A DNA stretch of 19,541 nucleotides from the NCBI GenBank assembly GCA_009926295.1, contig RFPF01000024.1, positions 1-19,541 on the forward strand. Reading direction: 5' to 3'. Source of the stretch: Planctomycetia bacterium. Its GTDB lineage: Bacteria > Planctomycetota > Planctomycetia > Pirellulales > UBA1268. The position numbers and the translations under genes are program-made. Below are positions 17,277 to 19,541 of this stretch, piece by piece (within the stretch, counting starts at the first letter, position 1; each line of letters starts with the position of its first letter). The notes under the pieces are model-generated. The model was given only the letters and a program-made list of their open reading frames with translations. It was not told where the DNA came from and did no database searches.

Positions 17277-18206
17277 TCAGGCTCGCGTGCCGCCCGGTCC
17301 GCCGCAGCAACGCGACGTGGGGCACCAGGACTTCAGGAAATAATCGAGTCCGCTCCAGCCGCCGGCGGGCAGCGCGGCGATCGCGAGGAGCGCCGCCAGT
17401 TCGACCCACTGGTCGTAGGTGGCCTGGGCGCCGGGCACCCAGAAAGGCTGCGACGCGATCACGCTGGCCAGGAAGCAGGCACCCCCGACCGCGTTGAACT
17501 TCACGAGCACGCCGAGCACGAGGCACGCCCCGATCGTGACGAGCGACCAGCTCACGAAGCGGTCGGCCTTCCAGAGCGTCGAAGGCCCCGCCGCAGCAGC
17601 CGCCCGCGGCCGCTCCGCGGCCGACAACTGTTCGTCCCAGCCGGCCACGAGCCTGGTCCCGATCGCGGCGGCCTCCCGCATCCAGCCGGACGCCTGCGCA
17701 CCCAGTTCTCTCTGCTTCTTCGCGACCCGCTCGCGGGCGAACGGCACCTCGCGAGCCGCGGGCGATCCCCGCATGCCGGCGAAGCGGTCGATCTCGAGGC
17801 GATAGGCGGCGAGGTCGTCGGAGAGGCCGTCGAGGTAGCCGCCGAGTTCCGCGGCTGCATCGTCGAGCCGCTTCTCTGCATCGGCCAGCCTGGCCGGATC
17901 GAGCGGCACGGCCCGCAGGCGGGCGGTGAGCAGGTTTCGCCACTCCGCGACGACCGACGCCTTCCACGCTTCGGAGGCCTCCGCGAGCGGCCGGCCGCCC
18001 GGAGCCCCGAGCGTGGCGGACCAGGCGCCCGTTTCCGGAAGGCCCGCCCGATACCAGTCGGCGAGCGGCCCCACGGCCGCCCTGCGAAAGCCGGCACTCG
18101 ACCAGTCCGGATCGCGCAGGTGGCTCAATCCTTCCAGGAAAAAGTGGAGCCCGACGACGATCCGCAGGAACGCGAGTGCCGCCACGGCGAGGAGCGTCGA
18201 TCGCAT
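17277..18206 (-). CDS. DoxX-like membrane protein with large soluble insert
   Basis: The 309-residue product starts at 18206 (MRSTLLAVAALAFLRIVVGL). The first DoxX helix carries RIVVGLHFFLEGLSHL. A hydrophilic, charged and partly coiled-coil insert of about 170 residues follows (roughly 40-215, with alternating Glu, Arg and Ala). The remaining DoxX helices then come: SWSLVTIGACLVLGVLVKFN, GGACFLASVIAS and a final VELAALLAIAALPAGG. The C-terminus is Cys-rich (WCPTSRCC). DoxX proteins are small membrane subunits linked to quinone, thiosulfate or redox functions, but the role of this insert-bearing form is unknown. It is immediately followed by the exported oxidoreductase and may provide it with a membrane redox partner. 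That last point is inference from neighbourhood. The upstream gap to the divergent dehydrogenase gene is 164 bp. Confidence 0.78.
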   Translation of the reverse strand: MRSTLLAVAALAFLRIVVGLHFFLEGLSHLRDPDWSSAGFRRAAVGPLADWYRAGLPETGAWSATLGAPGGRPLAEASEAWKASVVAEWRNLLTARLRAVPLDPARLADAEKRLDDAAAELGGYLDGLSDDLAAYRLEIDRFAGMRGSPAAREVPFARERVAKKQRELGAQASGWMREAAAIGTRLVAGWDEQLSAAERPRAAAAAGPSTLWKADRFVSWSLVTIGACLVLGVLVKFNAVGGACFLASVIASQPFWVPGAQATYDQWVELAALLAIAALPAGGWSGLDYFLKSWCPTSRCCGGPGGTRA

Positions 18207-18270
18207 CGGGCCACCGAGCGGAATTCGAGGGAGAGACGGCCGGCGTCCCGCGGACGACGGGCCCCGGTTC

Positions 18271-18284
18271 CAAGTTTATTCTAC
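18271..18284. promoter_or_regulatory. AT-rich island with possible divergent -10 elements
   Basis: In a GC-rich gap, this short stretch offers TAGAAT on the minus strand (18283-18278) for the DoxX operon and TATTCT on the plus strand (18277-18282) for the dehydrogenase. No good -35 hexamer was found for either. It is the only promoter-like spot in 18207-18370. Confidence 0.22.
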
Positions 18285-18370
18285 GGCGAGGTTTCCGCCA
18301 GAGGTCGTCCGCGTGCGGTCGGCCCATGCGACTTGCCAAATCGGCCGTCCGCCTGCCACAACCCGCGTTC

Positions 18371-19357
18371 ATGAACCCCGCCCCGCGAATCGTCCTCTGC
18401 TACCCCGTCGAAGCACGGCATGTCGACCAGATCCAGGCCTGCCTCCCGGCGGCGGCCGTCGTCGATGCCGGTCAGGAGCGGGTGGCGGCTGAACTTCCGA
18501 CGGCCGACGTGTTCTGCGGCCATCCGAAGGTGCCAGTCCCGTGGGACGCCGTCGTGGCGGCAGGCCGACTGCAGTGGATCCAGTCGTCGGCGGCGGGGCT
18601 CGACCACTGCCTCGTGCCGAGCGTCGTGGCCTCCTCGATCAACGTCACGAGCGCCTCGGGTGTGCTGGCGGACCAGGTCGCCGAGCACACGCTCGCGCTG
18701 CTCACCGCCTGCACGCGACGGATTCCGCTGTTCCTCGCCCAGCAGGCCCGCCGCGAATTCGTGCGACGGCCCACCCGCGACCTCACCGGGGCGACGGTCG
18801 TGATCGTGGGCCTCGGCGGCAACGGCCGCCGGCTCGTGGAGGTGTTGGCGCCGTTTCGAGTGCGCATCCTCGCCACCGACTGGTTTCCCGTGAGGAAGCC
18901 GGCGGCCGTCGAGTTCCTCGGCGGCCCCGACGCGCTTCCCGATCTCCTGCCGCAGGCCGACATTCTCGTGCTCGCCGCCCCGCTCACCGACCGGACCCGC
19001 GGCATGATCGACGCGGCCGCCATCGCCCGCATGAAGCGGGGGGCCATTCTCGTCAACGTCGCCCGGGGCCCGCTCGTCGTCGAGGCTGCGCTGGTCGACG
19101 CCCTGGAGAGCGGCCACCTCGACTCCGCCGGAATCGACGTCACCCCGGAGGAACCGCCCGCGGCGACGAGCCGGCTGTGGACCGCGCCGCGGCTCGTGAT
19201 CACTCCCCACGTCGGCGGACAGGCCGCGAACCGGATCGATGCAATGACCGACTTTTTCTGCGATAATCTCCGGAGACATGCGGAGGGGAGGCCGCTGTTG
19301 AACCTCGTCGACAAGCGGCTGGGGTTCCCCGAACCGCCCCGCGACACCAACGAGTAG
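18371..19357 (+). CDS. D-2-hydroxyacid dehydrogenase family protein
   Basis: This is an NAD(P)-dependent enzyme that interconverts 2-hydroxyacids and 2-ketoacids, related to phosphoglycerate and glyoxylate/hydroxypyruvate reductases. The start at 18371 gives MNPAPRIVLCYPVEARHV. Another ATG at 18326 is possible, but its extra residues do not look like the family. The 328-residue product has the N-terminal substrate domain (LQWIQSSAAGLDHC) and the linker helix with VAEHTLALLTACTRR. The Rossmann motif is VVIVGLGGNGRRL (GxGxxG at 147-152). Catalytic residues are Arg232 in NVARGPLVVEAAL, Glu261 in DVTPEEPP and His280 in ITPHVGG. The length is normal. The next gene starts 6 bases after the stop in the same frame, so the two are probably co-transcribed. 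The exact substrate cannot be read. Confidence 0.92.
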   Translation: MNPAPRIVLCYPVEARHVDQIQACLPAAAVVDAGQERVAAELPTADVFCGHPKVPVPWDAVVAAGRLQWIQSSAAGLDHCLVPSVVASSINVTSASGVLADQVAEHTLALLTACTRRIPLFLAQQARREFVRRPTRDLTGATVVIVGLGGNGRRLVEVLAPFRVRILATDWFPVRKPAAVEFLGGPDALPDLLPQADILVLAAPLTDRTRGMIDAAAIARMKRGAILVNVARGPLVVEAALVDALESGHLDSAGIDVTPEEPPAATSRLWTAPRLVITPHVGGQAANRIDAMTDFFCDNLRRHAEGRPLLNLVDKRLGFPEPPRDTNE

Positions 19358-19363
19358 ACATCT

Positions 19364-19541
19364 GTGGAAACCGCCGACCCGTCCGAACCGCTGGGGCACT
19401 CCCACACCACGACCCTCTACCAGGAGGGCCGGCCCACCATCTCCGTGTCGGGGGAGGTGGGCAGCCGCTGCCCCGAGGAACTCCTGGCCCGCTACGGCGA
19501 GATCATCGCGCCGTGCGGCTTTCGTGCGGGCGCCCGCATCA
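19364..19541 (+). CDS. Hypothetical protein (3' end off window)
   Basis: The frame starting at GTG 19364 is open to the right edge, with 59 codons seen. It begins VETADPSEPLGHSHTTTLYQ and contains TISVSGEVGSRCPEELL. Almost every third codon position is G or C, which supports real coding. It lies 6 bases after the dehydrogenase stop in the same frame, so a readthrough or reinitiation arrangement is possible. No strong ribosome-binding site is visible and no ATG start is nearby. I do not recognise the family. Confidence 0.55.
   Translation, partial: METADPSEPLGHSHTTTLYQEGRPTISVSGEVGSRCPEELLARYGEIIAPCGFRAGARI

Overview
This is a G+C-rich window (about two thirds G+C by eye, with nearly every third codon position G or C). 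It reads as a planctomycete chromosome, probably Pirellulales-like. The inference rests on gene style: a DoxX protein paired with a twin-arginine Gfo/Idh/MocA oxidoreductase, an exported polysaccharide pyruvyl transferase, a secreted caspase-like protein and palindromic intergenic repeats. No rRNA is present to confirm it, and I saw no tRNA, CRISPR array or transposase.

Layout from left to right. Positions 1-605 (minus) hold the start of an unrecognised two-helix membrane protein that runs off the left edge. purC (745-1659, minus) follows. Positions 1660-2067 have no gene and hold two copies of a 142-bp palindromic repeat. Next is a complete imuA-imuB-dnaE2 mutagenesis operon (7649 down to 2068, minus) with overlapping genes. 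Its dnaE2 carries a frameshift near 2731 that splits the C-terminal ~220 codons from the polymerase core. A divergent intergenic region follows (7650-7876). It contains a strong-looking promoter with a 16-bp palindrome across its -10 and start site, placed like an SOS operator for imuA. On the plus strand lie an exported polysaccharide pyruvyl transferase (7877-9100), a strong two-tier hairpin (9130-9182) and a secreted clan CD (caspase/legumain-like) cysteine peptidase homologue (9207-10310).

Positions 10311-10677, between convergent gene ends, have no gene and hold two more repeat copies. The next minus-strand block, in transcription order, is doxX-like (18206-17277), Gfo/Idh/MocA oxidoreductase (17255-15573), a candidate terminator and promoter, a metal-efflux membrane fusion protein (15384-13999), a fifth repeat copy, and a CzcA-type RND pump (13773-10678). 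No outer-membrane factor is present. On the right, the plus strand carries a D-2-hydroxyacid dehydrogenase (18371-19357) and, 6 bases later, the start of an unrecognised gene that leaves the window.

How the genes work together: ImuA, ImuB and DnaE2 form the damage-inducible translesion synthesis mutasome. The fusion protein and CzcA pump form two parts of a tripartite divalent-metal exporter. DoxX and the oxidoreductase are a likely two-gene operon of unknown substrate. The most unusual feature is the repeat family: five copies at three gene boundaries, with terminal arms that change sequence between copies but stay complementary. That pattern suggests a structured RNA/DNA element or a non-autonomous mobile element.
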